Of a DNA stretch of 64,000 bases, positions 11,209 through 23,716 are shown piece by piece. The stretch comes from Macrocybe gigantea. Taxonomy: Eukaryota; Basidiomycota; Agaricomycetes; Agaricales; Callistosporiaceae. A program made the translations under genes and the position numbers. Within the stretch, counting starts at the first letter, position 1. Every line of letters starts with the position of its first letter. The notes below the pieces were generated by a model. That model did not search any database. It saw nothing but the letters and a program-made list of their open reading frames with translations, and had not been told where the DNA came from. The stretch is taken from the NCBI GenBank assembly GCA_011319805.1, contig SJRY01000253.1, positions 458,749 to 522,748 on the forward strand. The letters run 5' to 3'.

Positions 11209-14200
11209 ATGTCGGATTCGTTTGCGGATCTGTGGAACTCCACCGCACCCACGAAACCTACCCAACCCCAAACTCTGGGATCAGCCTCAAACTCCTTCGG
11301 AACCGCTGCAAGATCTACTTTATCCTCTACTCCTCTCGGCGCAGGTCGTGGTAGCACTTCGGGTACAGGGCGAAAGCCATACCAATCTCAAGATGTTTCG
11401 CCCTTTTATCCGCTGCATCGGCCTCAGGACTTGGCTCTGCCAGATCTTCGCCCGTTTCGTATAGCTCAGGCTATGTGGGTGCCGGCGCCTCGTCGGGGCC
11501 AAGTTCGCGGTCCATAACCCCGGTGATAAATACGAATACCAGCGCTGCAGGAACCACCTCACAGTCCCGATCAGCTATTTCGGCCTCGACAAACAAAGAC
11601 GCGTTCAGCAGTCTATTTTCGGACTCACTAGGCGGAAATCTCGCTGAGCAGCGTGAGGATTTGAGAACCATGACGATGGCAGAGCGAGCGGAGAAGCAAC
11701 CGCCTAGATAGCTTGAAGAAGCACGCGCCGAACCTCACTGTAGGATCAGAAAACGACTCTAACTGGGCTGCATTGGATGTGTTGGCCCGACCATCAAATA
11801 TCAGTAAGAATTCCCGCTCTGCGTCGCCTGCTGTGGGCAATGCGGGCAGCAGCGTGTTGGACGAATTTTCATTCGAACCGATTCGGCCTAGCAAATTGGA
11901 CTCTACTGCATCTGCCTACACAACCTCCACCAAGCCTCCGAACATGATTTAGATGATGATTGGGGATTGGGTGACTTTGGCAAACCGAGCGCCGTACGAA
12001 AAATGCTACATCCTCTACACCTTCATTAATATCCCAACAACTCCCCGGTCGCCCATCCAAACAGCAACAGCAGTCAAAATCGTTATGGGATCTCGGCGGT
12101 TTTGACGCATCAGCTAGCGCCAGTCCTGTTCAAAGCCACGACTCCGCCTTAAGCTTCGAAACCCAACCAGACAGCAGCTCTAAACTTCCTGATGACAAAC
12201 GACGGAGAACAGATACGCGCCGTCCAGACTCACCGAGCGACGATTTCGATTTTGGGAACCGCGAAGACCCCTTGCTGGCAGGTATGGATTCTGACGATGA
12301 AGAAGGTTTCGGACATGAACACGCTGGCCACGGCGGGGATGGCGACGATATTCTGGGCATGTTGAGTCAGCCTGTGGATTTGATCAGGCAACAACGGGAG
12401 AAAGATCAGCGTCGGGACAAGCAAAGGCAGAGACAGGCTGGGGAATTTGGCAGAAGTCGGCTTTGGCGTCGTCCGGCGGTCCACTTAGCGCGAATGGCCG
12501 GGCACTAACACCGCCGCCGCATATCCTTGGGAACTTGTCGAGATGGGATTCTCGATAGAGCAAGCAAAGACGGCCCTCGCTTCCACCGAGACTGGACTGG
12601 ATGTCGAAGTCGCCTTGGAACTTCTTTTAGCTGGAGTTGCCGAGACGCCATTCCACAGGCTCCCAAGTCGCGACAACGTGAGGATAGCATGCGATCCAGT
12701 GCCCCAGACTTGGGTCCTCGCGAGAGGACTAGGGAACGAGATAGGACAAGACAACGGGATCGTGAACAGGACGCAAACCTTGCCATCGCACCAAACATCC
12801 AGGAGCAAGCGGACAAACTGCTCGCACAGGCCAGCGAGATCGGCATGAGCGTCTTGAGCAAGGCAAGTCTGTTCTGGAAGGAGGGAAAGGAGAAGGTGCA
12901 GAAAGTTTACGAAGAACGCACGGGCGCTTCGCTATCTGGCGCTGGGGCATCTGGAAGCGGTGGGAAGCGAGACAGGCCGAAATGGATGCAGGACGAGGTG
13001 GATGATGAAGAAGGCGGAGCGGCTAGTCCACAAAGCGCGTTCAGAGATCATGATCACCCCAATGACAAAACTAGACATGGATTGCAGAACCAGGATCAGG
13101 AATTGAGGCCCGGTCCGGAAAAAGCAGTGAATATTCTGGATGGAGATCGTAGAAGTGCGAAGGAAAATAGGACGGATGCGCCTCAACGTACGGAGCCAAA
13201 CCTATTTGGTTTGGATGGAGACACCATGCCTCAAATATACCGGTCGCCTTTCCGTCGTGGCAACCCTGACTCGGGATCGAGTTCTCCCGCACTTCGCCAG
13301 CCTACGCCTACGCAGCCATCTCCTCCTCGCAAACTCGCTCCTGTACGTCCGCTAGTACAAGCACCCGTAGCATCCCTGACTGCCTCGACGAGACACAAGG
13401 CGCAAGGTGGGGCCAAGTTTAAGATCGGTCAGTACGGTGACGCCGAGGTCTCGTACACGAAAGCCATCGAGTGTCTGCCTGAAGGACATCTCCTGCTCGT
13501 TCCGCTGTTGAACAATCGGGCGCTGGTGAGGCTGAAAAACGGAGAATACAAGGGCGCGGCTGAGGACGCGACGCGGGCCGTCGAAATCATCACGAAGGTT
13601 TTTGGGGTGAACCAGGCCGTCAATCTCGGGGGTATCGTTGTTGGTCCAATGGCCAAGTTGCCGACGGTGATACCTCTAACGGTCTTAATGGAAATGAGAG
13701 CAACATCGATATCGGTGACGGCTATGTCAAGGCGATCAGGCGGCGAGCGGAAGCACTGGAAGGTAGAGAAAAGTGGACAGAGGCTTCCAAGGACTGGGAA
13801 GTGATCGTCAATCTTGATTGGGTGAAGGGAAACGTTAAGGATGTTGCGCTGAGGGGCATCGGACGGTGTCGACAGATGGTGAATGGCGCTTCGAGCGTCG
13901 GTGGAAGCTCGGATGGACTGAACTCATCCAACGTTCCATCAAACCCGCAGCCCAAACGAGCACCACCGCCGAAGCCGAAACCTCGACCCATACCTGTCGC
14001 ATCATCGACCGCCGAATCAAAGGCGCTAAAAGCTCTGCGGTCCCAGACCCAAGCCTCAGAATCCGAAGACTTGCAAAGGCACGCGCTAAAAGATTCCGTC
14101 GACGCGAAGCTGTCGACTTGGAAGTCGGGTAAGGAAACCAATATCCGCGCGCTCTTGGCGAGCCTAGACCTGGTTCTCTGGTCGGAGCTGGGGGTGCAGA

Positions 14201-14428
14201 AGGTCGGAATGCACGAGTTGGTCAGCCCAGCCCAGGTCAAGTCCCGGTATGTCAGGGTCATTGCGAGACTACATCCGGATAAGGTGAGCATTGGTGGTCG
14301 CAGGAGTGATGACATGCTCACGGCTTTCTTTCCAGTTGAACGCCGGCAATACGACGGTCGAACAGAGGATGATTGCAAACGCAGTCTTTGGGGCGCTGAA
14401 CGAGGCCTGGAACGCATTCAAACAATAA
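11209..14428 (+). CDS. SWA2: Auxilin-like J-protein (UBA-TPR-J), frame-broken
   Basis: Cofactor that recruits Hsp70 to clathrin-coated vesicles for uncoating. Starts MSDSFADLWNSTAP. In order: a Ser-rich region; an acidic LDDDWGLGDFGK motif (about 11950-11990) like clathrin/adaptor-binding peptides; a UBA domain (WELVEMGFSIEQAKTALAST, about 12527-12590); a charged linker; a TPR region (GGAKFKIGQYGDAEVSYTKA, LLNNRALVRLKNGEYKGAAE, 13406-13570); and a C-terminal J domain whose RLHPDK contains the HPD motif, interrupted by an intron (14284-14335). The frame is broken about eight to ten times; clear missing-base sites are TTT 11396-11398 and the A-run 11999-12003. Domain order matches yeast Swa2/auxilin. 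The intact domains at both ends and the conserved sequence in every frame segment argue against long-term decay. Confidence 0.8.
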
Positions 14429-14607
14429 TGAACTGGTTAATAGAAGATTTATTTATAATTCTGTTTTCTTCGGTAACTGGGGCATCATTGTAAATTGGAT
14501 CCAAGTGACTGTCTACTGTGGTATGAATGGATAACTCTTTGTTATCAGATAAGATAAAGGGGCCAAGACCTCTCGTGCACAGCATTTCCGAACACCGTCG
14601 CTGATGG

Positions 14608-14614
14608 TATAAAG
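14608..14614 (+). promoter_or_regulatory. TATA box of the zinc-ribbon gene
   Basis: TATAAAG about 88 bases upstream of the ATG at 14702, followed by a pyrimidine-rich leader. Confidence 0.5.
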
Positions 14615-14701
14615 AGACCGACTGCGGCCCACACGTACTACCCCTACAACCATTTCATTCGTTTCTAATCTCTCAAAGGACATTAATCGACTAGTTTTAA
14701 A

Positions 14702-15239
14702 ATGTTCAGTACGTGGTCAGCGTTTGTGAAGAGATTGTGACCTCTAACACATTGTCATTTTGCAGTCTGTCTACCAATACTTTGTGAGCCGGTTCTTGGT
14801 CTCCCTTAGCTGGGCCGCCGTCTCATAATGCCCTGTCAAACCACAGTTGGATGTCAGACATCTATGAAACCTGTAGGCGATCAATTCGCCCGAGTTTGTC
14901 CGCGGTGTCACAACGGTGCGGAATGGGATCCTGCTTTCAGTCCGCTGAGAGCTGATCTTACGGCATTTTTAGCATCTGTTATATACGCAAAGAAGACGAC
15001 ATGGTTTGAACTCTTTTTCGTGCCCATTATTCCCGTGTCGAGCAAGAACGTGTGGTTTTGCGGCATATGTCAGTGGATGGGAGTGACTGTACCAGGGTAA
15101 GCATTCCGCTGTATTGTTATTCACTGTTGATCCATTTTGCCTCTCAATATGCAGACAAGAACCTCCTGCAGCACAAGGACAGGCTCCCGGTGGCTATGCG
15201 CCAGCCTACTTCTCTGGGCAGCCGCCTCCACAGAAGTGA
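14702..15239 (+). CDS. Zinc-ribbon protein, about 100 residues
   Basis: Five exons (14702-14708, 14766-14783, 14847-14915, 14973-15096, 15155-15239) join in frame to 100 residues; the first exon is only 7 nt. The product starts with a short hydrophobic head (MFICLPILFG), then a zinc ribbon: CPRCHNASVI with partner CGICQWMG about 40 residues later, separated by KKTTWFELFFVPIIPV. This spacing matches the zinc-ribbon (type 15) family of small fungal proteins. The tail is Gln/Pro/Gly-rich (GQEPPAAQGQAP..PPPQK). Exons 3 and 4 can also be read through without splicing, but that would insert a stretch inside the ribbon, so splicing is preferred. Function unknown; a membrane-associated role is possible because of the hydrophobic head. 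Confidence 0.65.
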
Positions 15240-15423
15240 GCGCTAAACGGGAAGCTACCAGGCTCTGGCGCACTGATTTAGGTTATTTCCTGGTAAATTA
15301 CATACAATGGACCCATTTTTTTCCCTATGTATTACTATATGTAGCTTTAACGGACTGAAGCATAACGGACCCAAAAATCCATCAAGCATATAAGAAAAGA
15401 CTGTTCGCAACTACAACAATCGG

Positions 15424-16755
15424 TCAAGGCGCAAGTACATGGAGCAGTAAGACAACGTTCATGCTGTATGTGATCAAACAACGATGGAGGCTATCCAGCA
15501 GAACAAGGCGCAGGCTTTCGAAATTGCTGAGATACTGCGTTTCTGCCACGCAGATTTCGAGAGAAACGTTCGCCGCAGGGAGGATCAGCCATGTGATATC
15601 AACCAGAGGCACATACCAATCGCGATACGGTGCCCAATGGCCGAAATCGTCTTCGAATACAGAAAGCTGAGATACAGCATGACATCACGGGGAGCAACGT
15701 GGATCCCAAGCCAAAAGTGACAAGTCCACCCATACGAATGCTCTCAACAGCACAAAGGATAACCGGACGGGTCCAGTCTTGATGGTACCAGTAAGAGAGA
15801 GTATCCTGCTCCCGGAAAGGCAGTGATGAAGCATGCATCAGTTTCTCTTTGAGCGATCGTATCGAATAGGGTCGAATCTGCACTCCGTCCGACGAGAAGG
15901 TGATCTTCGGCTGGAGGAGCGAGCTCGGGAAACGTCGTGAGTAAACGCCGAATGAATAAGACCCATCGTTGAATGAGGCTCCGCAAACTTTCTTCGAGGA
16001 TGCTCGCTCTCCTTACGGATGGCGCTATTATACATCCGAACAATCGCGGACCAGATGCGTCTCAGGGAGTGCCTGAACGTCCGACGAAGAAAGTCGGTCT
16101 TTGAGCCAGGCGACATCACAAGTTGGAACAGCCGTTCTTCCGTGACAGCTACGGTGAACAGATACGTCTTGAGTTGCATTAGGACAGTTTTAGGGCCGCT
16201 GGAAAAGGAGACTTTTCCTGGCTTGGAATGTGTTGAAGTCACAGCTCTAGAAATGAGCCGTTGCTGATCTTGCGAGTGGTTATAGCTAGACGAGATATAC
16301 ATAGCAGATCCCTCACCTCGATTCCAGTGAGAACCATCTACCATGTCTACATCCTCATCGTAGTGTCTCGCCGCGTTATAAGCATCAACCATTTCGACGT
16401 CTTCATCCACAAAGCATGATGGCCACGTCGTCATTTGCGACAGTGGATTTAAGGGTGATGGTCGTGAAAAACCTAACACAGCGTCAACGTCTGTAATGAT
16501 TGATCACTAGATGGAACAGAGCAAAGCACCTTTGTTGAACGCCTTTGACAGCGGTCGGATGTAACAATGTGAATGGAAGGTAATATCAGCGAACAAGTTG
16601 GAACAACGTATGTGGAATAAATCATACTGTGAACGACAATGCCTTAGATGCTTTTTGCAGCAGGCATGACCGCTTTTATACCGTCGAGATTTGAGCCATC
16701 TCCAGTCCAACGAAGTCCAATACAAACACCGAAATAGCACAAGCGAGACAAACAA
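15424..16755 (-). CDS. Uncertain multi-exon gene, possible membrane protein
   Basis: Minus-strand open segments in several frames suggest an intron-containing gene. One segment (15838-16479) starts with an acidic imperfect repeat (DEDVEMVDAYNAARHYDEDV) and continues into a basic Arg/Ser-rich part. Downstream segments contain hydrophobic stretches (MGGLVTFGLGSTLLPVMS; LRLVLLDSLHRCLITYS) that could span membranes. I could not fix exon borders or a start codon and recognise no family. Boundaries are rough. Confidence 0.3.
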
Positions 16756-17902
16756 CTGCCTGTTTCCTTACCAACGGACGCACAAAAGCAATAAAGATGT
16801 CTTCATGTGGCATTGAGACCATTGTCGAGCATTCTGGTCATCGTTGTTTACGTCACCTAGCTGAGGGAGAAGAACGTCGCCACTTTGGCTGATTGGACAA
16901 CCGTTTCTTAATGCGGTCTTCTTTCTCTGACAACTTAGTGATGTATTAATTCAAAAGCTATTGTGTTTGACCCATGACACCTTGAAGAAGCTGCGTCGAC
17001 TTCGGGTTATCTCAACAAATTCACACTGCTTTATTTTCGCGGCGGGCGCCCTTCTGAGACGTTGATTGTCAACGCGTGCGCCATATGGATTCTCAGATGT
17101 CGACATCGTCACAGCGGGTAATGAATTATCGGCTTCTCACATAGGGCATCTTTCTCAACCAGTCTAGACCATAAAAGTTGCAGAATATCATCAACGTGAC
17201 TGCGTTGTCCCAAATTGTCGGTAGTGTTTTAGATAGTCGCCTTTGCATAACCTACCTAGCAAGAAGCCATGTGTGGTGCAATGCGTGGCGGAAATTTTGA
17301 ACCAGTCATTGCCCAATATATCCTTGCGGGCTCCTCAATTTCTCAAAAATTTATGCAAGTCTTTCATGGTCGATAGTCGCAAACGTGCAATCATCTATGC
17401 ATTCTCCGTCCAGGATGATCGTAGGATAGCCGAGACCGCAGTTGACCAAGTTTATAATAGGAAGAATAAAGTTACGTTCAAGCCATCAGATGATCATGCG
17501 CAGCATAAGGCTCTCCGGCGTCCGTTGCATACTCAACGAGCGCTCCGCTAGCCACATAAGTACAGAAACTTTGCGTTTGGGCTGGCGTGGGAGTGTATAA
17601 ATTAACGGTGCGACCCACACGCATCTCAAACATCGCCGTCCTACGACTCAAGCCTAGGGCCACCACTGTACGGGGCTTGCGAGACGGTCATATCGTTCAT
17701 CGATATGTCCGCTTCGCAAGCACCTACCTCTCAACTGAAAGCTAATGACATCTTCCGAAATTATAGAATAAGGTAATTTGTGCTACAAATACGTCCTCAG
17801 CACAGCATCGCACAGCCTCGACACAGCCTCGATGTACAAATGGGTGAGTACCTAAGTCCATTATCTTCGTAAATAGAAAGGGTTGATCTTCTTATGCACA
17901 GC
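16756..17902. other. Intergenic, nothing recognised
   Basis: AT-richer sequence with only short open frames on either strand. No tRNA, repeat array or domain seen. Confidence 0.4.
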
Positions 17903-19881
17903 TCAAGGATCGTCAGATTTGTTCGCACCTTTACGGTGCTCAGGAAGCTCGGCGTCTTTAGGTTTCTTTTTGTCGATCGCGATGCCAACAAACGTGGGGA
18001 ATCTGCGAAGTAATGAATAAATGTTGAGAAGGTTGGTTGGCTCGGAGAGTAATGAGCTACCTGGGAGCTCCCTCTTTCGTGATTTCTTGAAAGCGGTAAG
18101 TGACGATTGAGCCAATCTTCGGAGGCTTTTCACGCTGTTTGTCAGTCAGGCCCGAACCGACTTTGAAAATCTGCAGTATCACCAATGAGTAGCCGAAATC
18201 ATCCAGTGAAATTGACATAGTCTTACCTTCCCTGATGCCATTTTACACTTTAAGGCACCAGTTCTACCTTTATTCTTTCCACTCCCTTCGAAATAACCAA
18301 TAACGACCGCCTCTGCATCGTAGAAGGTCTGTAGGAGGCCAGGTGAGTAAGCGCCGACGATGGATATTGCCCCATCTCCACTCACTTTTACCTTCAGGAG
18401 CGTGTCGGATCGTCTCCCTTCATATTGGCTAGACGTTTGTTAACACTAGTTGTAGACAATAAGAGCGATCCGAACACACGATTTTGGTTTTCGCAGCATC
18501 AAGCCTTCTCCCCCGAGGCTTTCAACTTCCTTGAGCTTATTAAGAACATGCTGCCTGTTTTTCGCAGACTCTTGCTCGACAACTTTGACCTGATCCCATT
18601 CGTATTTACCGCCAGGGCCGAAATTTCTTTTCAAAAACTTGACACGTTCCTCAAAAGGTCTGTCGCCGAGAGAAGGGACGTCAAAGATCTGGTATCCAGT
18701 ATTTTAAGCCATTTTATGTTCACGGAGTAGTACAAAGTGCAGCCGTACCTGAAAAGTTATCTCTTGCCAGTGTGGGGAATTGACTGTTTTAACAATAGAG
18801 ACAGTGGACTGGAATTTTCCCCTTCCAGCGAAGAGTTCTCCATCCAGTGTCATCTCCTTTGGGAGCTCTGTACCGTATTCATGAGAGCATAGAGACACGC
18901 CGACAGAATGGATCGCTTACTATCGAGAAACCATTGTGGAGGCGTGAAAGGGTTTCCCAACCGGCTTATCATGCGTTTTCCATCGTAATACATTCTACGG
19001 ATGACAACGCTTTCATAACATAAACTAATGACGCTTCTCGGGTGAACGTACCTTATGCCGTCCAGTTTCTCCGATATCCACCAACCAGTAGGGTCAGGCC
19101 CGTTTTCTATGTCCCATTTGTTCGCTAATAGTAGTTCAGGCACACCACCGTCGCAAGAAACTCCGGTGTAGCCTTCATCGTCCTCATCTTGTTTCACTTC
19201 TGCTTGGTCTTCATCATCGCCGCTAGTCCTCCTCCGTCGTTTTGAGGGTGAAGGAGTAATGCGAGGACGCTTCAACCTCCTCGGATTGTCGTCATTATCG
19301 TCGGAGCCGCCTTTTCGAGTCCTCTTGGATGTCGGCTTGGAACTACCTTTGGAGGGGAGCCTATGTGCAGAGTTATTCTTGGGCGATCGTGATTTGGATA
19401 GATTTTAAGTTCGAGGCGAGCGTCTTCATATTTATCGCCCAACAGAATCCTCAAATGTTTGCAAGTGCGAGCGTTGACTGGAACGCCCCCCTAGGTTGAT
19501 AATTTGAGAATGAGATGACCGGGGATAACCAACAAATGAATTCCTTGCCTGGTTTCTCCACGCCTTGAAAAAGCATTGGTTATCAGAGGAGACCGCATAT
19601 GCACACCATGGTATTTCGTCTTACCGGGCAAGTACTAAGGAAAACGTTCAGTCATCGTGGCACTCGAGGATAGGCGTAAGATGTACCAATAATAATGGTC
19701 AAACGTTCTTTTCACAGAGTACGCTACATTTCTTCTGCAACGGTCGCCTTGTCAGCAAAGCAACAGTGACAATATTCAGGTGCTATTACATTGACGCAGA
19801 TTTTACGGTCTGGGATTCCCCTTCCTTTAGAAGGACATTGGGTTCGATACCATTAATTTGGGCGAGTTCGTCTTGGGACAT
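17903..19881 (-). CDS. ATP-dependent DNA ligase with SWIM zinc finger
   Basis: Joins DNA nicks through an enzyme-AMP intermediate. Begins MSQDELAQINGIEPN at 19881. The N-terminal SWIM finger reads YYCTCPAWRNQ..NARTCKHLR (CxC..CxH) and is assembled from exons of 48, 10 and 15 nt plus the next exon; the intron after the 15-nt exon has a GC-AG border (19491-19548). A Lys/Arg/Asp-rich linker follows. The adenylation domain has the nucleotidyl-transferase motif EKLDGIR with the catalytic Lys, then DGELFAGRGKFQSTV and EGLMLRKP; the OB-fold part ends near GVPRFPTFVGIAIDK-type sequence. One base appears lost at the T-run 19403-19406 (an A-run on the coding strand), between the SWIM region and the linker. 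SWIM fingers bind DNA or protein, so the head probably targets the ligase. Family assignment is firm; the pathway (nuclear repair or organellar) is not shown. Confidence 0.85.
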
Positions 19882-19932
19882 GAGTGTGCTTTGTAGTAAA
19901 GTTGATGCATGTCCAGCAGGTTGAGCCACACC

Positions 19933-19939
19933 TTATATA
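19933..19939 (-). promoter_or_regulatory. TATA box of the ligase gene
   Basis: TATATAA on the minus strand, about 50 bases upstream of the ligase ATG at 19881. Confidence 0.5.
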
Positions 19940-20502
19940 CACTCCTCCTTGAAGACTGCGGTAACCATCGCCGCCGCGTGATGCATGGCATGATGAAACG
20001 TCGTGTCGTCGTTCTGTCAGTTTGACTGCGACAGCATGGACGCGCCGAGTCAGGCGGAGTCAAGTGGGACGTGTGGCGGGCGTGTCATCCATGCGGTTGA
20101 AGGCAAGACCCGCCCCGCCATGGCTGTGCAATGGCGCATCAGAGCGATGCGAACGGCATTTTCATCAGCCGCCAGCGCCCGATCTGTCGGTGAAATTGAC
20201 GTTCCCAGTAACGCTTAGCGGTAAATTGATGCGCCCGTTGACAGTTTTGCCACACCCACCGCCCCCGCCTCGCGCCACCGCGGGGTGGCAGTGCTCCACA
20301 TTCCCAGCTTGTGCTGCTCATATCGCTCTTTTAAATGTTCGCAGTAGATTCCATGCTACAGGTGGTAAATAAGATTGACGAATAAGTATTACTGGTTTTG
20401 TGCCTGCAAATTGTCGGACTGATGCAGTAGGTGGAAGCAAAAGGTGGCGAGGGATGAAAGAACGTCATATTCATCCTGATGAACGGCTCCGGCTCCCAGA
20501 TT
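19940..20502. other. Intergenic, GC-rich centre
   Basis: Holds the upstream region of the minus-strand ligase gene and the 3' flank of the F-box gene. The part 20000-20300 is GC-rich but its open frames have no recognisable domain. Confidence 0.4.
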
Positions 20503-22085
20503 TTATACATCTAAATTTGCATCAAGCTTCAGTTGCGACGAAAAAATGATGAGAGGCATACTTTCAAAGATCCCAGCCCAAACCGGCCAGGAAGCGGGCC
20601 GCTTCATGTATTGCAGAGGAACGCAATCGCGGAGCAAGAGATTCGGGAACATCGGTGGCTTGTTTGGAACAAAAAGGTTTCCAATTGGCACATCCATCGC
20701 AATTCTTGCTAGCAGCATTTTCCTCATTTTGAATAATTTCATTTCCTGGTTCGTCCAAGTCCAGAAACTAGCTGTTGAGACGTTCTTCCAGCATGGTGTC
20801 TCGGAAAGGACCTCCAGAACGAGGTCAAAGTCCCATATGTACTTAAGATGTTTTACGGATGGAAAAAGAGTGGAGAGGTTACGCAGGTTGGCTTTCGAAA
20901 AGTGACACGACTCGAAAGTGAGAGTATGAAGGGACGGGAACTTCTCTTGATCCTTTGGCGTATCGCTAATGAAATCGTCGATGTCATCATAGAAAATGTC
21001 CACAAATTCTAGGAGCTCGAGCGACGGCGCATCTATGCACAATAGAATGTGACCACACGAGGCGAATTCGTAGTCACCACGAACCCGCAAGGATCTGAGG
21101 ATAGGCAAATGAATGGGAGAGACATCGAGATCCTCGACGTCCTCGATGAGTTCATCATAAATTGAGAGGTTCGTAAGGATCGGAAGGCTCGTGAGGAGAC
21201 GTTGTAAATCGGCGAATGGCAAGCGCGATTCTGGAATGAGTTTGTGAAGGAAGAGAGTTGTCAGACCTTTCAAGGGTGGCACATAGGTGCGAAGACCGAA
21301 GCCTTCAAAACGAATTGAAGCCAACTTGGGGTAGCAGCCGCAATGAAAGATCGATTTGAGTGGGGGGTCAGTGAAATTGTCGTCGTCGAAAACATCGACT
21401 TGTTTGATCTCCATATCCTCTAAAGAAGGCACGCAAAGGTATCTAAGCTTTCCTAGCAATGGGAATAGGGCTATTCTTGGACAGCAATCAGCTCTAATAG
21501 AGAGCCGTTGCCAGCGATGGGAATGGCATGCTAGCACAGACCAGATGCACTGAATTGCCGCCCACGGTTCGAACGGCCAAGCTCCAGTCTGACGGAAATA
21601 GGACGGTCCCTCGACCGGTACAAATACGCCGAAACCGAACCTGTGGGCCGTTTTACCGAAATCTCAACGTACGTCCATAGGGCGGAGATGTTGACTACGA
21701 TATGTCTCCAAGTCCTCGAAACCTGTGAGAGCGTCAATTCTACGGGCGGATTGGCTTTTGGAGATGCGGCATGTGCGTATTCGAAGACCATAGCGAGTAT
21801 TTCGTTGGGAAAACGTGATGTGGAAGGGACTCTACGGTTCCGAAGTTCACCATATCTGGACCTGGCTCGAGCAATCGCGTGGTTCACTTCCGCGAGAATC
21901 CGCTCCTTCTTGTCCTCTAGACTCATAAGCTCCAGATACGCTTTTTGTTCATCGGGATAATACATTTCAGGCGGGTATGCGAAGGCCGAGTAATACTGGG
22001 CATGAAGTCAAAATATGCAATTGGACGATGCTAATGGGGATCTCACCAAGTGGTCGAAGTACGCTCTCATATCCTTGTCTGCCAT
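20503..22085 (-). CDS. F-box/LRR-like protein A
   Basis: Two exons. The first (22047-22085) codes MADKDMRAYFDHL, and the second begins at 21995 (YYSAFAYPPEMYYPDE). A coiled coil leads to the F-box (VPSTSRFPNEILAMVFEYA) with SPKANPPVELTLSQVSRTWR and ISALWTYVEI, then leucine-rich sequence to the stop at 20503. The frame shifts once near 21575 (a base missing between LELG and EPWAAIQ). Sequence and layout clearly match the plus-strand gene at 25002-26653 (NPPVE-TLS-VS--WR, WTY-EIS-RPTGS, LACHSHRW versus LACQSQRW), so the two are paralogues in opposite orientation. Likely role: substrate receptor of an SCF ubiquitin ligase; target unknown. Confidence 0.75.
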
Positions 22086-22686
22086 CTCGGTTTAACGGGA
22101 GTCGCGTCTGCGCAGAAGAGGCGACGTGTGACGCGAAAGATGCAGCCGCCGGACGTAGAGGTTCAAAGCAGACAGAAGACCTTTCACTGAATAGATCAAG
22201 TCGAAAGCTGAACATTTTAGTGATTTGTAATGGGAGTATATTGAATTTCAGTTTAGCGATCGTTAGGCCACGACCCACGTGCGCGTCTCGCAATACGATT
22301 TGCATGTCGAGCAAACTACATGGTAACATGCTTGAAAGCCAGAGTAATCCAAATGGGACATAGTCCAGTTGCGGCCATTCTGAATGCCTGCAGGCGAAGA
22401 ATTGCTGTTCAGTAGATTCGAGGATGTCGAGACACCAGCAAGATACTCGAAAGTTTACCGAAGCAGTGACAGATGCTTTGGATCGCTGGTATGGAAGGGT
22501 TTCATGGTTTTATATTCTTCTCTTCAAACCCCGCAGGCCGCCGACAAACATAAATCCGGATAGACGGGGCCCGAGAACACAGCCTTTGGGACACATTTGC
22601 CCTGGTGCGAGATTCGCATTCGCCCCCTAATATGCCGATGGAAACATTGACCATTTTGCTGGTCTACATAGGTGTAAAAGTGCGAG
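22086..22686. other. Intergenic
   Basis: Lies between the start of F-box gene A and the 3' end of the DENR gene. Minus-strand sequence just above 22085 is the F-box A promoter; no other gene supported. Confidence 0.4.
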
Positions 22687-23523
22687 TTAATCTCCTTTCT
22701 TCTTGCCTTCCTCTACAACCTCAACATTATCGACGGGAATACCCTTCAATATGCCAGCCTGTTGCTCTATCATCTCAACAATCTCATCCGAGACGTCCCC
22801 TTGCACCACGATCTCTTCCTGCCCCTGGATGTTCTTTGTCACTGACGCCCCAGTTGCGAACTTTGACGCGAATTGCTTGCCGCCTTCTTTAGATCTATTC
22901 CGAACGCTTCTAATCCATGGACGGACGTGACATGCTTTCGCCTGTTGCGTTCAATTCGCTTTATGGTTACCTGTGGTAAAAAAAAATGGACGCCCATCCT
23001 TGTAAGGTCAGAGGCATTCCGATGGACGGAGTGAAGGACCTGTGATGCCAGTTTCTTCTTCAACGCTGCGTCCGCTTTAGCTTCAGCCTTCGCTTCCTTC
23101 TTTGCGGCCTCCTTCTCCAGTTTTGTTTGCGCTTCTATGCTTAGCGTTCCGACTTTGGCGTGGAGGGCCTCTGAGGATGTAACAAGTGGTCGCGGCCTTG
23201 TTGCGGAAAAGCTCAATAAAACGTACCCTCGGAGTAGTACTTTTCGAAGAGATCTGGGTATGTTTTATGTAACCATTCTTTACATCGCGTCAAACTGGAT
23301 CCGAATTCGCAGTATTCTGGAGGACGACTGCACACTGTACAAAGAAATGTTTCGAGTTATGACGAAATCACAGACTTTGGTCTAAGAATAAGAATCGGAC
23401 AAGACCTGCGCAGTACAGAACCTGAATGGGGGGCGTAGGTTCTGTCGGAGGAGCGTCTTCATGCTCTTGAGGAGCCGAAGAAGGCGGAGGGCTCTGTGCA
23501 CGATTGTTCTTCTTGGATGGCAT
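22687..23523 (-). CDS. TMA22: Density-regulated protein homologue (DENR/Tma22)
   Basis: SUI1-domain factor that with MCT-1/Tma20 acts in recycling of 40S subunits and reinitiation. Four exons. The N-terminus MPSKKNNRAQSPPPSSAPQ is followed by a Cys-containing zinc-binding part (VLYCAVCSRPPEYCEFGSS, then CKEWLHKTYPDLFEK) and a Lys/Ala-rich helix (KEAAKKEAKAEAKADAALKK). The SUI1 domain reads VTIKRIERNRRKHVTSVHGL, then FGIDLKKAAKQFASKFATGA, and the end is ILKGIPVDNVEVVEEGKKKGD. The Lys-rich helix and the C-terminal half match the family along their whole length. The frame is interrupted once at 22876-22878 (one base missing after KKAA), which would otherwise truncate the SUI1 domain. Confidence 0.85.
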
Positions 23524-23716
23524 CGTCGTCGTCCGGGAAAGATGTGATAAGATGAAGATCACGTGATGCTCTGCAAACAACTTTTCTTTTTAGCTTGCAT
23601 TTCTACAGAAACCCGGGCCGAGTATCGAGTAAGTAAACTGCAATTTACCAGTTCTCGATTATTCGACGTATTTGCCGTTATTCTACGTATATCTAAACCA
23701 GCTGCAGAATCATGAA

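Noticed and set aside
18425..18730. Plus-strand frame inside the ligase locus
   Set aside because: Antisense to conserved ligase motifs (EGLMLRKP, KNRQHVL); a shadow.
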